From positions 338,846 through 402,845 of the forward strand of contig NZ_MJAK01000002.1 of assembly GCF_001742745.1 (NCBI RefSeq): a stretch of DNA of 64,000 nt, written 5' to 3'. Both the position numbers and the translations under genes were made by a program. Of this stretch, positions 1 through 8,530 are shown in pieces. Position 1 is the stretch's first letter; the number at the start of each line of letters is the position of its first letter. The notes beneath the pieces are model-generated. The model saw only the letters and a program-made list of their open reading frames with translations, searched no databases and was not told the origin of the DNA. Source of the stretch: Curtobacterium sp. ER1/6 (lineage in GTDB: Bacteria > Actinomycetota > Actinomycetes > Actinomycetales > Microbacteriaceae).

Positions 1-514
1 GCACGATGCTCCGCATGGCGTCGGCGATCTCGCGGCGGCCGCCGTAGCCGACCGCCAGGTTCACGTGCAGCCCGGTGTGGTCGGCGGTCCGGGCCTCGGC
101 GGCGGTCAGGGCGGACACGAGGGCGGGGGGCAGCCCCTCGTCCGCGCCGACGTGCTGCACCCGCCAGTCGCGGTGGTCGGCGAGCGTGCCGGCCAGGTCG
201 GCGATGATGCCGACGAGCTGCGCGAGCTCCTCGCCGCCGCGCCCGGTCAGGTTGTCGGCGGACAGCAGGTAGAGCGTCACGACCTCGATGCCGAGGTCGT
301 CGCACCAGTCGAGGAACTCGGGGATCTTCGCGGCGCCCGCCCGGTGCCCGTGCGCGGCCGACTCGAGGCCGAGCTGCTTCGCCCAGCGACGGTTGCCGTC
401 CACGATCATGGCGACGTGCTTCGGCATCGCCCGGGTGTCGATCTGCCGGCGGATACGACGCTGGTAGGCACGGTAGAGGACGCCGCGCCCTGCCCATCCC
501 ACCCTGCCGGTCAC
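1..514 (-). CDS. uppS: isoprenyl transferase (undecaprenyl-PP synthase family), C-terminus off the left edge
   Basis: Cis-prenyltransferase that extends allylic diphosphates with isopentenyl diphosphate to make the polyprenyl carrier lipid for cell-wall synthesis, at the inner face of the membrane. The protein reads from a GTG at 514. It carries the family signature MIVDGNRRWAK (residues about 36-46), whose Asp is the catalytic Mg-binding residue, and later NLAVGYGGRREIADA just before the edge. About 171 residues are present; the family is usually near 250, so the C-terminal third is missing because of the window border. No Shine-Dalgarno precedes the GTG, and a TACAGT box ends 6 nt before it, so the message is probably leaderless. 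Which chain length it makes cannot be told from sequence. Confidence 0.93.
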   Translation of the reverse strand, partial: MTGRVGWAGRGVLYRAYQRRIRRQIDTRAMPKHVAMIVDGNRRWAKQLGLESAAHGHRAGAAKIPEFLDWCDDLGIEVVTLYLLSADNLTGRGGEELAQLVGIIADLAGTLADHRDWRVQHVGADEGLPPALVSALTAAEARTADHTGLHVNLAVGYGGRREIADAMRSIV

Positions 515-520
515 GGCACG

Positions 521-526
521 ACTGTA
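521..526 (-). promoter_or_regulatory. -10 box of uppS, leaderless layout
   Basis: TACAGT read on the minus strand, exactly 6 nt before the uppS GTG, which would place transcription start on the first base of the start codon. No convincing -35 is visible. Confidence 0.45.
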
Positions 527-609
527 GTGCACCGCGACCGGACCGCGCTGGAGCCGGGCACGCCGCCGACGCTCGGCTGCCGTTCGGCCAGGGGCCCTAC
601 TGTCGGCCC

Positions 610-1305
610 ATGCACGACGAGACCGCCACGCTGCCCCACGTGCCGTTCACCGAGGAGGCGGCCGCCACCGAACCCCGGCCGGCCTGGCGCGGCTGGATCC
701 ACCTCGGCACGTTCCCGTTCGCCGTCGCGATGGGCATCGTGCTCATCTGCCTGGCGGACAGCGGTGCCGCGAAGGCCGGCAGCGCGGTCTTCATGGCGAC
801 CTCCCTGCTCATGTTCGGCGTCTCGGCGACCTACCACCGGTTCCCGTGGGGCCCCGCGGTGAAGAAGGTCCTCAAGCGGATCGACCACACCAACATCCTG
901 CTGCTCATCGCCGGCACCTACACGCCGATCGCGATCTGCGCCCTGCCCCACACGCTGATGGTCGTCGTGCTGTGGGTGATGTGGTCCGGCGCCGCACTCG
1001 GCATCGCGTTCCGCGTGCTGTGGATCAACGCGCCGCGCTGGCTGTACGTGCCGATCTACCTCGTGCTCGGCTGCGCCGCGCTCGGGCTGCTGCCGCAGTT
1101 CTTCGCCGCGAGCGTCCCGATGACGGTGCTCGTGCTCTCCGGCGGGCTGGCCTACGTGATCGGCGCGCTCGTCTACGGCTTCAAGCGGCCGGACCCGGCA
1201 CCGACGGTGTTCGGCTTCCACGAGGTCTTCCACGCCCTGACGGTCGTGGCCTTCGCCGCCCAGTGGGCGGGCGTGCTCATCGTGGCGCTGGACCCGGTGC
1301 GCTGA
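610..1305 (+). CDS. hemolysin III / PAQR (TrhA) family membrane protein
   Basis: Integral membrane protein of 231 residues with about seven hydrophobic helices, the usual size of the HlyIII/TrhA branch of the PAQR superfamily. It shows the family zinc-site signatures: S72-x3-H76 in SATYH, D92 in IDHTN, and H203 and H207 in GFHEVFH. Members have been linked to membrane-fluidity homeostasis; the old name hemolysin does not establish haemolytic activity. The ATG at 610 has no ribosome binding site but follows a TACTGT box (598-603) by 6 nt, suggesting leaderless expression. It is transcribed divergently from uppS, with the two promoters only about 70 bp apart, and ends in front of a strong palindrome. 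Confidence 0.92.
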   Translation: MHDETATLPHVPFTEEAAATEPRPAWRGWIHLGTFPFAVAMGIVLICLADSGAAKAGSAVFMATSLLMFGVSATYHRFPWGPAVKKVLKRIDHTNILLLIAGTYTPIAICALPHTLMVVVLWVMWSGAALGIAFRVLWINAPRWLYVPIYLVLGCAALGLLPQFFAASVPMTVLVLSGGLAYVIGALVYGFKRPDPAPTVFGFHEVFHALTVVAFAAQWAGVLIVALDPVR

Positions 1306-1340
1306 TCCCGGTGCGCTGACCCGGCGCGCTGACGCGACAG

Positions 1341-1394
1341 CACGACGGACGGGAGGCCCGTGGCGCGCTCGCCACGGGCCTCCCGTCCGTCGTG
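1341..1394. repeat. dispersed palindrome, copy A (terminator-like)
   Basis: A perfect 24-bp stem (1341-1364 with 1371-1394) around a 6-nt loop, placed between the converging HlyIII gene and the small membrane protein gene. It is the first of six copies in the window sharing the core GGACGGGAGGC and its mirror. This copy continues the core with CCGTGGC, as copy F does. There is no T-run, but the stem could end transcription from both sides. Confidence 0.85.
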
Positions 1395-1401
1395 TGCGGA
1401 C

Positions 1402-1701
1402 TCAGCCGCGCTCGGTGTCGTCGCCGACGTCGGCCCGGCCGTCCTCGGCGGCGCGACGCGCCGCCTCGTCCGTCGACGTGCGGTCACCGGACCCCGCGTC
1501 CGCCTCGAGCCGCTCCCGGACCTCCGAGCGGTAGCGCGTGCGACGGATGCGACGGGTCATGTCGACGACCAGCAGGATCGTCACGACCGCGACGACCGCG
1601 ATGGCGATGAAGCCGGCGACCCCGGGGGTGACGTCGACGTCGGGCACGACCGACGGGCTCGGGCTGGGGGCGGCGGCTATGGCCGTCAGGATGGTGCTCA
1701 C
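1402..1701 (-). CDS. small single-pass membrane protein
   Basis: A 99-residue protein not recognised by name. A short Ala/Pro/Ser-rich N-terminus (residues 1-27) is followed by one hydrophobic helix (about 28-50) and a charged cytoplasmic tail with many Arg, Asp and Glu. Its GTG start overlaps the TGA of the upstream mca gene by 4 nt (GTGA), so the two are translationally coupled. Small membrane proteins next to mca are common in actinobacteria, but no function is established from this sequence. Confidence 0.8.
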   Translation of the reverse strand: MSTILTAIAAAPSPSPSVVPDVDVTPGVAGFIAIAVVAVVTILLVVDMTRRIRRTRYRSEVRERLEADAGSGDRTSTDEAARRAAEDGRADVGDDTERG

Positions 1702-2588
1702 GCGGTGGTGTCCTCGTCGTCAGGGATCCCCGCGAACAGGTCGGACTCCGGCAGCTCGGTGGGCACGCGTGCCTCGACGAGCTGGTAGTCCTCGGTGGGC
1801 CACACCGTCGCGAGGAGGTCGTTCGGCCAGTAGAAGAAGGCGCTGTCCGGCGGCACCTGGCTCGCGTGCGCACGGAGGGCGGCGTCGCGGGCGTCGAAGT
1901 ACTCGTGCACGTCGACGTGCGTGGTCGCGAGATCGGGCCGGTCGGCGAACCGCTCGACCCACTCGCGCAGCTGCTCGAGCGCCGGGCTCTCCGGGTCGCG
2001 CTCCTGCAGCGCCTCGAAGATCGTGCTGAAGCGGCGGGGGTTCATCGTGCGCTCGTAGTAGAGCTTCGACACCGACCACGGGGCACCGGCGGACGGGTAC
2101 TTCGCCGGGTCCGCGGCGTCCCGCCACGCGGCCATCGAGACCTCGTGCGTCCGGATGTGGTCCGGGTGCGGGTAGCCGCCGTTCTCGTCGTAGGTGACGA
2201 GCACGTGCGGACGGAACCGCCGGACGACGCGGACCAGGGCCTCGGTCGAGTACTCGAGCGGCACCGTCGAGAACGTGCCGGGGCGCACGGTCTCGCCCTG
2301 CTCGGCGTCGGGCAGGCCCGAGTCGTGGTAGCCGAGCCACACGTGGTCGATGCCGAGCGCCGTCTGCGCGGCCGCCATCTCGCCGCGGCGGAAGCCCGCC
2401 ATGTCCCGGTGCGCGCGGCTCGTCGCCGGTTCGCCGAGCTGCTCGTTGAGGATGTCCCCGGCCTCGCCGCCGGTGCACGACACGACGAGGACCTGGTGCC
2501 CCTCGGCGACGTACCGGGCGGCGGTCGCCGCTCCCTTGCTCGACTCGTCGTCGGGGTGGGCGTGGACGGCCAGCAGGCGGTACGGCAC
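1698..2588 (-). CDS. mca: mycothiol S-conjugate amidase
   Basis: Cytoplasmic zinc amidase of the LmbE/PIG-L fold that cleaves mycothiol S-conjugates into a mercapturic acid and GlcN-Ins, the actinobacterial detoxification route for electrophiles. Zinc ligands are visible as H11 and D14 in AHPDDE and H144 in HPDH. The length (296 aa) and the C-terminal extension match Mca rather than the related deacetylase MshB. I start it at GTG 2588 because GAGGA lies 5 nt upstream; a GTG at 2600 would add four residues but lacks such a site. It is read divergently from the DUF4307 gene and overlaps the following small membrane gene by 4 nt. Confidence 0.93.
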   Translation of the reverse strand: MPYRLLAVHAHPDDESSKGAATAARYVAEGHQVLVVSCTGGEAGDILNEQLGEPATSRAHRDMAGFRRGEMAAAQTALGIDHVWLGYHDSGLPDAEQGETVRPGTFSTVPLEYSTEALVRVVRRFRPHVLVTYDENGGYPHPDHIRTHEVSMAAWRDAADPAKYPSAGAPWSVSKLYYERTMNPRRFSTIFEALQERDPESPALEQLREWVERFADRPDLATTHVDVHEYFDARDAALRAHASQVPPDSAFFYWPNDLLATVWPTEDYQLVEARVPTELPESDLFAGIPDDEDTTA

Positions 2589-2665
2589 GGTGTTCCTCAC
2601 GGGGTGCGAGTCGAGTGGGGCGCGCACGCGGCGTCCGCGTGCATGCGGGCAGCGCACAGCGGGGC

Positions 2666-3160
2666 GTGAACTACCCTGGGGATCAGGATAATCACCCCGG
2701 GAGCCCCCAACTGTCCGAACCGCTGCACCCCGCCGGATCCGCGACCACCGCGTCGTCGGCCGCCACCGCTGCGACCCTGGACGACCGGTACGGCCGGACG
2801 CCCGACCGACGCCGTCGCGGCCGGCTGTTCGGCGTCCTCGCGGCGATCGCCGTCGTGCTCGTCTTCGTCGCGTGGGTGGTGTGGGCCGGGCTCGACCAGA
2901 CCTCGCACGGGCTCGACAACACCGAGGTCGGGTACACCGTCGTGTCCGACCACCGGACGGTCGTGCACTCGCAGGTCTCCGTCGACCCGGGCACCGAGGC
3001 GAAGTGCGCCGTGCAGGTGCTCGACAAGTCGTACTCGATCGTGGGGTGGAAGGTCGTGACGCTCCCGGAGTCCGACCAGCGCACCCGGACCATCTCGACC
3101 GACGTGAACACGACGACTCGCGGCGTGACCGGCTTGATCCACGACTGCTGGGTTCCCTAG
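2666..3160 (+). CDS. DUF4307 family membrane protein
   Basis: A protein of about 164 residues: a low-complexity N-terminus, then LDDRYGRTPDRRRRGR, one transmembrane helix (LFGVLAAIAVVLVFVAW) and an extracytoplasmic beta-rich domain with two cysteines. This matches the DUF4307 family, commonly found facing mca in actinobacteria; function unknown. The start is uncertain. GTG 2666 is in frame, but a GATAAT box at 2687-2692 lies downstream of it, so a start further in (for example CTG 2711) is possible. The greA promoter lies inside its last codons. Confidence 0.8.
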   Translation: MNYPGDQDNHPGSPQLSEPLHPAGSATTASSAATAATLDDRYGRTPDRRRRGRLFGVLAAIAVVLVFVAWVVWAGLDQTSHGLDNTEVGYTVVSDHRTVVHSQVSVDPGTEAKCAVQVLDKSYSIVGWKVVTLPESDQRTRTISTDVNTTTRGVTGLIHDCWVP

Positions 3161-3163
3161 ACT
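3134..3163 (+). promoter_or_regulatory. promoter of greA
   Basis: TTGATC (3134-3139), an 18-nt spacer and TAGACT (3158-3163). The -10 box starts on the last codons of the DUF4307 gene, so greA has its own promoter inside the end of the upstream gene and a leader of roughly 60 nt. Confidence 0.55.
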
Positions 3164-3179
3164 CGTCTGATTCGCGGAC

Positions 3180-3204
3180 GAGACCGGCCACACCGGCCGG
3201 TCTC
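3180..3204 (+). terminator. hairpin in the greA leader / end of DUF4307 transcript
   Basis: A perfect 10-bp stem, GAGACCGGCC and its mirror, with a 5-nt loop, followed by a T-rich stretch (TCGTTCTCT). It can end the DUF4307 message. Because the greA -10 box lies upstream at 3158, it would also form in the greA leader and could attenuate it. Confidence 0.5.
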
Positions 3205-3228
3205 GTTCTCTGTCGAAGGGAACCCCAC

Positions 3229-3717
3229 ATGAGCAACGACACCCAGGTCACCTGGCTGACCCAGGAGGCGCACGACCGTCTGACGGCCGAGCTCGCGCAG
3301 CTCTCCGGCCCCGCCCGCAAGGAGATCGCGGACCGCATCGAGGCGGCGCGCGAGGAGGGCGACCTCAAGGAGAACGGCGGCTACCACGCCGCGAAGGACG
3401 AGCAGGGCAAGATCGAGGCCCGCATCCGTCAGCTCACCGAGCTGCTCAAGCACGCCACCGTCGGCGAGGCGGACTTCGACGGCACCGTCGAGCCCGGCAC
3501 GGTCGTGACCGCCGTGATCGCCGGCGACGAGTCCACCTTCCTCGTGGGCAACCGCGAGATCGTCGCCGAGGGCTCGGACCTGACCGTGTACAGCCCGGTC
3601 AGCCCGGTCGGTGCCGCCATCGTCGGGCTCCGCGCCGGCGACAAGACGAGCTACACGGCCCCGAACGGCAAGGAGATCGCCGTCGAGGTCACGAAGGTCG
3701 AGCGCTACGAGCCGTAG
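3229..3717 (+). CDS. greA: transcription elongation factor GreA
   Basis: Binds the secondary channel of RNA polymerase and stimulates cleavage of backtracked transcripts. At 162 aa it has the normal length: an N-terminal coiled coil (residues about 8-77) and a C-terminal FKBP-like domain (about 82-160). The tip of the coil keeps the acidic residues that help hold the catalytic Mg ion, D45 and E48 in GDLKEN. The ATG at 3229 is preceded by GAAGGGA at good spacing. A large hairpin follows the gene. Family assignment is secure. Confidence 0.97.
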   Translation: MSNDTQVTWLTQEAHDRLTAELAQLSGPARKEIADRIEAAREEGDLKENGGYHAAKDEQGKIEARIRQLTELLKHATVGEADFDGTVEPGTVVTAVIAGDESTFLVGNREIVAEGSDLTVYSPVSPVGAAIVGLRAGDKTSYTAPNGKEIAVEVTKVERYEP

Positions 3718-3736
3718 GGCGCGCCGCGCGCCGGGT

Positions 3737-3799
3737 CGAACCACGGAACCGACGTCGAACCGGGCACACGCCCTGGTTCCACGTCGGTTCCGTGGTTCG
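3737..3799. terminator. long hairpin after greA
   Basis: A perfect 19-bp outer stem (3737-3755 with 3781-3799), continued inward by an imperfect second stem (3756-3765 with 3770-3780) around ACAC, so nearly the whole 63 nt folds on itself. It separates greA from a converging gene and probably ends both transcripts. Its sequence is unrelated to the GGACGGGAGGC palindromes. Confidence 0.75.
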
Positions 3800-3837
3800 G
3801 TACAGGTGGTCCCGCGGACGTGACGCCGCCGGGCGCC

Positions 3838-4329
3838 TCAGCGCGCCGCGACCTCGCGGTGCGTGAGCGCCCGCACGCACGGGAAGCACACGAGGTCGCC
3901 GACCGCGACGTCGCCCGGCAGGAGCGCCTCGCGGCCGGCGGTGCCCGTCGCGTTCGTCGTCACCGTGACCTCGACCGGGGGTGCGACCGACCGCCGGCCG
4001 ATCAACCGCGCCTCGTCGAGGACGGCGCAGTCCGGGACCACGGCGTCGAGCTCGACGAAGAGCACGCCCCACGGTCGACGCACCCGCGTGACGGTGGCGA
4101 CGGTCACGCAGACGTCCGCGGGCACCCAGTCGCGCGGGCGGTACCGCGGCGGCGCCTGCTCGGCCGTGTGCACGCACGGCGTCCCGGCGACGGCGGCCAG
4201 GCGCTGCATCGACACGGCGCGGACGCGGACGTCGTCGATCGTGGCCTCGGTGCGCGCGGGCCAGAGCGTCGGGTCGAGGGGGTCGGGCAGCGAGGCGCGG
4301 AGTGACGGCAGGATCGACGTGAGGGTCAT
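3838..4329 (-). CDS. conserved-looking hypothetical protein
   Basis: A 163-residue soluble protein from an ATG at 4329, not recognised. It has no signal peptide or membrane segment and contains four cysteines, including a CFPC pair near the C-terminus (DLVCFPCVRALTHRE) followed by a His, which might bind a metal; that is only a suggestion. Codon use is typical of the neighbourhood. It converges on greA with the long hairpin between them and follows ilvA on the same strand by about 100 bp. Confidence 0.7.
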   Translation of the reverse strand: MTLTSILPSLRASLPDPLDPTLWPARTEATIDDVRVRAVSMQRLAAVAGTPCVHTAEQAPPRYRPRDWVPADVCVTVATVTRVRRPWGVLFVELDAVVPDCAVLDEARLIGRRSVAPPVEVTVTTNATGTAGREALLPGDVAVGDLVCFPCVRALTHREVAAR

Positions 4330-4432
4330 GACGGGAGCATCACGCGCCTCCCGGCCGGCGACACCGCCGCGAACGGAACCCTGACGGTCGGACGCGCGCT
4401 CCGTGCGGACCGCTGACGGGACGGCCGTGCCG

Positions 4433-5704
4433 TCAGTGCTCGAGCAGCTCCGGGCGGAAGCCGACCTCGTGCAGGCGCTGGATGACCTCCTGCGCGTGCT
4501 CCGGGCCGCGGGCCTCGATCGACAGGTCGAGGGCGACCTCGTTGATGACGAGCCCCTGCCCGTGCCGGGTGTGGAGCACCTCGACGACGTTCGCACCGGC
4601 GTCCGAGATCACCTGGGCGACGCGGGCGAGCTGCCCCGGGCGGTCCGGCAGCATGATGCGGATGCCGATGTAGCGCGAGGCGGCGACGAGACCGCGGGTG
4701 ATGACGCGCTCCATCATGAGCGGGTCGATGTTGCCCCCGCTCAGCAGGACGACGGTGCGCCCGGTGTCGCGCACGGCACCCGACATGATCGCCGCGACAC
4801 CGACGGCGCCGGCCGCCTCGACGACGAGCTTCGCGCGCTCGAGGAGCACCAGGAGCGCCCGTGCGGTGTCGTCGTCGGACACGGTCACGATCTCGTCGAC
4901 GTGGTCGCGGATGATCGGGAAGTTCAGCTCGCCGGGGCGGGCGACCGCGATGCCGTCCGAGATCGTCGGCTTCGTCGTGATCGTGACGGGCTGGCCGGCA
5001 CGGATGGACGACGGGTAGGCGGCGGCGTTCTCGGCCTGGACGCCGACGACCCGGATCTGGCGGCCCTGGCGCTCGGCGATGCCCTTGACCGCGAGCGCGA
5101 TGCCCGCGATGACGCCGCCGCCGCCGATCGGCACGACGACCGTGTCGACGTCGGGGACCTGGTCGACGATCTCGAGACCGAGCGTGCCCTGGCCGGCGAT
5201 CACCGCGGGGTGGTCGAACGGCGGGATGAACACCGCACCCGTGCGGGCGGCGAAGTCCTTCGCGGCGCTCAGGGCCTCCTCCACGGAGTGCCCGCGGAGC
5301 ACGACGTCGGCGCCGTAGTGCCGCGTCGCCTGCAGCTTCGGCAGGGCGACGCCCACCGGCGTGAAGATCGTGGCGGGGATGCCGAGCTCCCGGGCGGCGA
5401 GTGCGACGCCCTGCGCGTGGTTGCCCGCGCTCGCGGCGACGACGCCGGCGGCGCGCTGCTCCGGGCTCAGCGCCGCCAGGCGGTTGTAGGCCCCGCGGAC
5501 CTTGTAGGCGCCGGTGCGCTGCAGGTTCTCGCACTTCAGGTGCACCGGTGAGCCGAGCAGCTCGCCGAGGAACTGCGACGTCTCCATCGGCGTGACCCGC
5601 GCCACCCCCGCGATCGTCTCCCGCGCCGCCTCGATGTCCGCGAACGTCGGGAACGCCACGGTCTGCTGCTGGGGCACGGAGGTGTCGGTCACGCCACCCA
5701 TCAT
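4433..5704 (-). CDS. ilvA: threonine ammonia-lyase (threonine dehydratase) with ACT domain
   Basis: PLP enzyme that deaminates threonine to 2-oxobutyrate, the first step of isoleucine synthesis. PLP binds at K68 in RTGAYKVRGA, and the phosphate loop IGGGGVIAGI follows further on. After the catalytic domain comes a single ACT domain (about residues 335-415, starting IGIRIMLPDRPGQLARV). At 423 aa this is the short form with one ACT domain, a layout shared with catabolic dehydratases, so isoleucine feedback control cannot be assumed. The ATG at 5704 and a second ATG one codon later are both possible starts. It stands alone. Confidence 0.93.
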   Translation of the reverse strand: MMGGVTDTSVPQQQTVAFPTFADIEAARETIAGVARVTPMETSQFLGELLGSPVHLKCENLQRTGAYKVRGAYNRLAALSPEQRAAGVVAASAGNHAQGVALAARELGIPATIFTPVGVALPKLQATRHYGADVVLRGHSVEEALSAAKDFAARTGAVFIPPFDHPAVIAGQGTLGLEIVDQVPDVDTVVVPIGGGGVIAGIALAVKGIAERQGRQIRVVGVQAENAAAYPSSIRAGQPVTITTKPTISDGIAVARPGELNFPIIRDHVDEIVTVSDDDTARALLVLLERAKLVVEAAGAVGVAAIMSGAVRDTGRTVVLLSGGNIDPLMMERVITRGLVAASRYIGIRIMLPDRPGQLARVAQVISDAGANVVEVLHTRHGQGLVINEVALDLSIEARGPEHAQEVIQRLHEVGFRPELLEH

Positions 5705-5738
5705 CGTCGCTCGCGGCCGTCACGGCGAACCCGTGACG

Positions 5739-7028
5739 TCAGTTCGTGCTGGCGGTTCCCTCAGCAGCCGTCGGCTGCCGGTCCGCCCCGGGCGGCGGCA
5801 CGTCGTCGCCGACCTGGTGCCGACGTCGGCGCATGAGCTGGATGCGGCCGTGCTGCCCGCGCTTCGGCGTCGCCTCGAGCACGTGGTCGGAGTCGAGCCC
5901 GCGCCACCGCCCGCTCGAGATCGTGGTGACCATCGCGTTCAGCGTCGCGATGAGCGGCACGGCGAAGAACGCGCCGGCGATCCCCGCCAGGCCCGACGCC
6001 GCGGTCACGCCGAGCACCACCGCGAGCGGGTGCACCTTGACCGCGTTGCCCATCACGAGCGGCTGCAGGATGTGCCCCTCGATCTGCTGCACGAGCAGGA
6101 CGACGCCGAGGACGAGCACCGCGGCGAGCGGACCGTTGAAGATGAGGGCGACGAACACCGCGAGGAACCCGGTGACGATGGCGCCGACGACCGGGATGAA
6201 CGCACCGAGGAAGACGAACGCGGCGATCGGGATCACGAGCGGCATCCCGCCGAAGAACAGGCCGACGATGTACGCGCCGAGGCCGATGCCGACGGCGTCG
6301 ACGAACGCCACGAAGATCTGCACGCGGATGAAGCTCGTGAGCGTGATCCAGCCCGCGACCCCGGCGCCGTCGACCGCGGCCCGGGCCTTGCGCGGGAACA
6401 GCCGGACCGTCCAGCGCCAGACGTTCTTGCCGTCGACGAGCAGGAAGATCGTGGTGAACAGGATGATGAAGAGCGCCTCGAAGACGTGCGTCGCACTCGA
6501 GCCGGCACTCGCGACGCCGGAGAGGATCTGCCCGGAGTTCTCCTGCACCCACCTCGTGCCGTCGTTCAACCACCCGTTGACGTCGCCCTGGGTGATCCCG
6601 AGGCCGGAGTTGAGCACGAGGTCGCGGATGTTCGCGTACTGCTCGACCGTCCGGTCACGCAGTGACGGGTAGGACGCGATGATCTGGTCGATGACGAGCC
6701 AGATCAGGCCGCCGAGCGCCGCGAGCCCGCCGAGCAGGCTCATGACGACCGCCAACCACTTCGGCACGTGGTGCCGCTGCAGCCAGTTCGAGATGGGGAC
6801 CAGCAGCGCGGACACGACGATGCCGAGGAGGAACGGGATGAGGATCTGGCTGAACACCGTCATCAGCCAGATGAAGACCGCGATGACGCCGACCACGACG
6901 AGCACGCGCCACGACCACGCCCCCGCGATCCGCATGCCCGTGGGGACCGAGTCCTCGACCACCGGATCGGGATGCGTCGGCGGCTGCGTCGGTGTCTGCG
7001 CCTGCGCCTGCTTCTTGCCCCATGCCAT
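5739..7028 (-). CDS. AI-2E family transporter (PerM-like)
   Basis: Polytopic membrane protein of 429 residues with about eight helices: two N-terminal pairs, a soluble middle segment (about 120-190), then a run of helices with the family stretch GVVLLVQQIEGHILQPLVMG. The family includes the autoinducer-2 exporter TqsA and PerM; most members have no proven substrate. The N-terminus is Gln/Thr/Pro-rich and the C-terminal 55 residues are charged and cytoplasmic. The ATG at 7028 follows a TACAGT box (7035-7040) by 6 nt and lacks a Shine-Dalgarno, so it is probably leaderless. Confidence 0.88.
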   Translation of the reverse strand: MAWGKKQAQAQTPTQPPTHPDPVVEDSVPTGMRIAGAWSWRVLVVVGVIAVFIWLMTVFSQILIPFLLGIVVSALLVPISNWLQRHHVPKWLAVVMSLLGGLAALGGLIWLVIDQIIASYPSLRDRTVEQYANIRDLVLNSGLGITQGDVNGWLNDGTRWVQENSGQILSGVASAGSSATHVFEALFIILFTTIFLLVDGKNVWRWTVRLFPRKARAAVDGAGVAGWITLTSFIRVQIFVAFVDAVGIGLGAYIVGLFFGGMPLVIPIAAFVFLGAFIPVVGAIVTGFLAVFVALIFNGPLAAVLVLGVVLLVQQIEGHILQPLVMGNAVKVHPLAVVLGVTAASGLAGIAGAFFAVPLIATLNAMVTTISSGRWRGLDSDHVLEATPKRGQHGRIQLMRRRRHQVGDDVPPPGADRQPTAAEGTASTN

Positions 7029-7120
7029 CCCGCCACTGTAGCGACGGGGTCCTGGCCGCGCTCCGGGCCGCGCACACGCCCGCGAGCACCGTGTCGGCAG
7101 GCATGGGTAGCGTCGGTCCC

Positions 7121-8387
7121 ATGGTCAGGTCCACGCTCTCCGCCGCCGAGGCCCGCCGTGTCACGCTGGCCGCGCAGGGGTTCGGGGCCGCGCCCGCCGA
7201 CGCCGTCGCCACCAGGACGCTGACGAGCACGATCGGACGCCTCGGCCTGCTGCAGATCGACTCCGTCAACGTGTTCGAGCGGAGCCACTACCTGCCCCCT
7301 GTTCGCGCGGCTCGGCGGCTACGACCGCGCCGTCCTCGACCGGTTGACCCTGGCCCGCCGCGGCCCGTACGCCGAGTACTGGGCGCACGAGGCCGCGTTC
7401 GTCGCGCGGACCGACCTGCCGCTCTTCCGCTGGCGCATGGACGCGTACCGCGAGCGGGACGCACGGCCGAACCGGGTCGCCGGGGTCGAGCGCACGGCCG
7501 GCGTCCGGCGCGAGCTCCGGGCCCTGCTCGCCGCCGAGGGACCGATGCCCGCAAGCGCCGTCGAGCACGAGGCGAACGTCCGACGCGGTCCCTGGTGGGG
7601 GTGGAGCGACGTCAAGACCGGGCTGGAGCAGATGTTCCGCTGGGGCGAGGTCGTCAGCGCCGGCCGCTCGGGCTTCGAGCGCGTGTACGCCCTGCCCGAC
7701 CAGGTGCTGCCGGTCGGTGCGCTCGAGACCGCTCCCGATCGCCACACCGCGATCACCGAACTCGTGCGCCGCGCGGCGCGGGCGATCGGCGTGGGCACCC
7801 GCGCCGACCTCGCCGACCACTTCCGGCTCCGGTCGGACGACACCGCCGCAGCGATCACCGAGCTCGTCGACCGCGGCGAGCTGCTGCCGGTCCGCGTCGA
7901 GGGCTGGCGCGAGCAGGCGTGGCTGCACGCCGGTGCGCGGGTCCCCCGCCACGTCACCGTCGACGCGGTGCTCAGCCCGTTCGACCCCGTCGTCTGGTTC
8001 CGTCGTCGCGCGGAACGCATGTTCGGCTTCCACTACCGGATCGAGATCTACACGCCGGCCCCGAAGCGCGTCTTCGGCTACTACGTGCTGCCCGTGCTGC
8101 AGGACGACCGGCTGACCGGACGCGTCGACCTGAAGAGTGACCGGCAGCGTGGCGTGCTCCGGGTCCGGACGGCCTGGCAGGAGCCCGGCGAGCACCTGGA
8201 CGCCGAGCGGCTCGCCGTCACGCTGCGTCGGGCGGCCGCGTGGCAGGGTCTCGACGGGATCGAGGTCACCGATCAGGGCACCGCCGCCGCCGCGGTCGCG
8301 GGAGCGCTCGGGGTCGCGCTGGTCCCGCACGAGGCCGCCGACGATCCAGCGGCAGCCGACGCGGACGCCGACGACGTCGCCACCTGA
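7121..8387 (+). pseudogene. AlkX/YcaQ-type DNA glycosylase, broken by a +1 frameshift
   Basis: Winged-helix (HTH_42) protein of the family of E. coli YcaQ, which unhooks DNA interstrand crosslinks. The first part reads from ATG 7121 to SHYLP; the rest continues in the next frame with TLARRGPYAEYWAHEAAF and runs to 8387. The break is at a run of five C (7295-7299): with four C the frame reads SHYLPLFARLGGYDRAVLDRLT, as the family expects. The catalytic-region motif is Q-I-D (LLQIDSVN), the form of the AlkX branch rather than the QxQ of AlkZ. Everything after the break looks intact, so this is either a very recent mutation or a sequencing error in a homopolymer. Confidence 0.88.
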
Positions 8388-8530
8388 CGTCGGCCTGGAG
8401 GCCCGTGCCGGCCCCGTCAGACGCCCTCCGGTCCGCCGGACGCCCTCCGCCCACCGACACGCCGCGGCATCCGACGGCGGCTCGCGGCCACCTGGGCGTC
8501 TCGCTGGGACGAGGGCGTTCCGGGCCGCGG

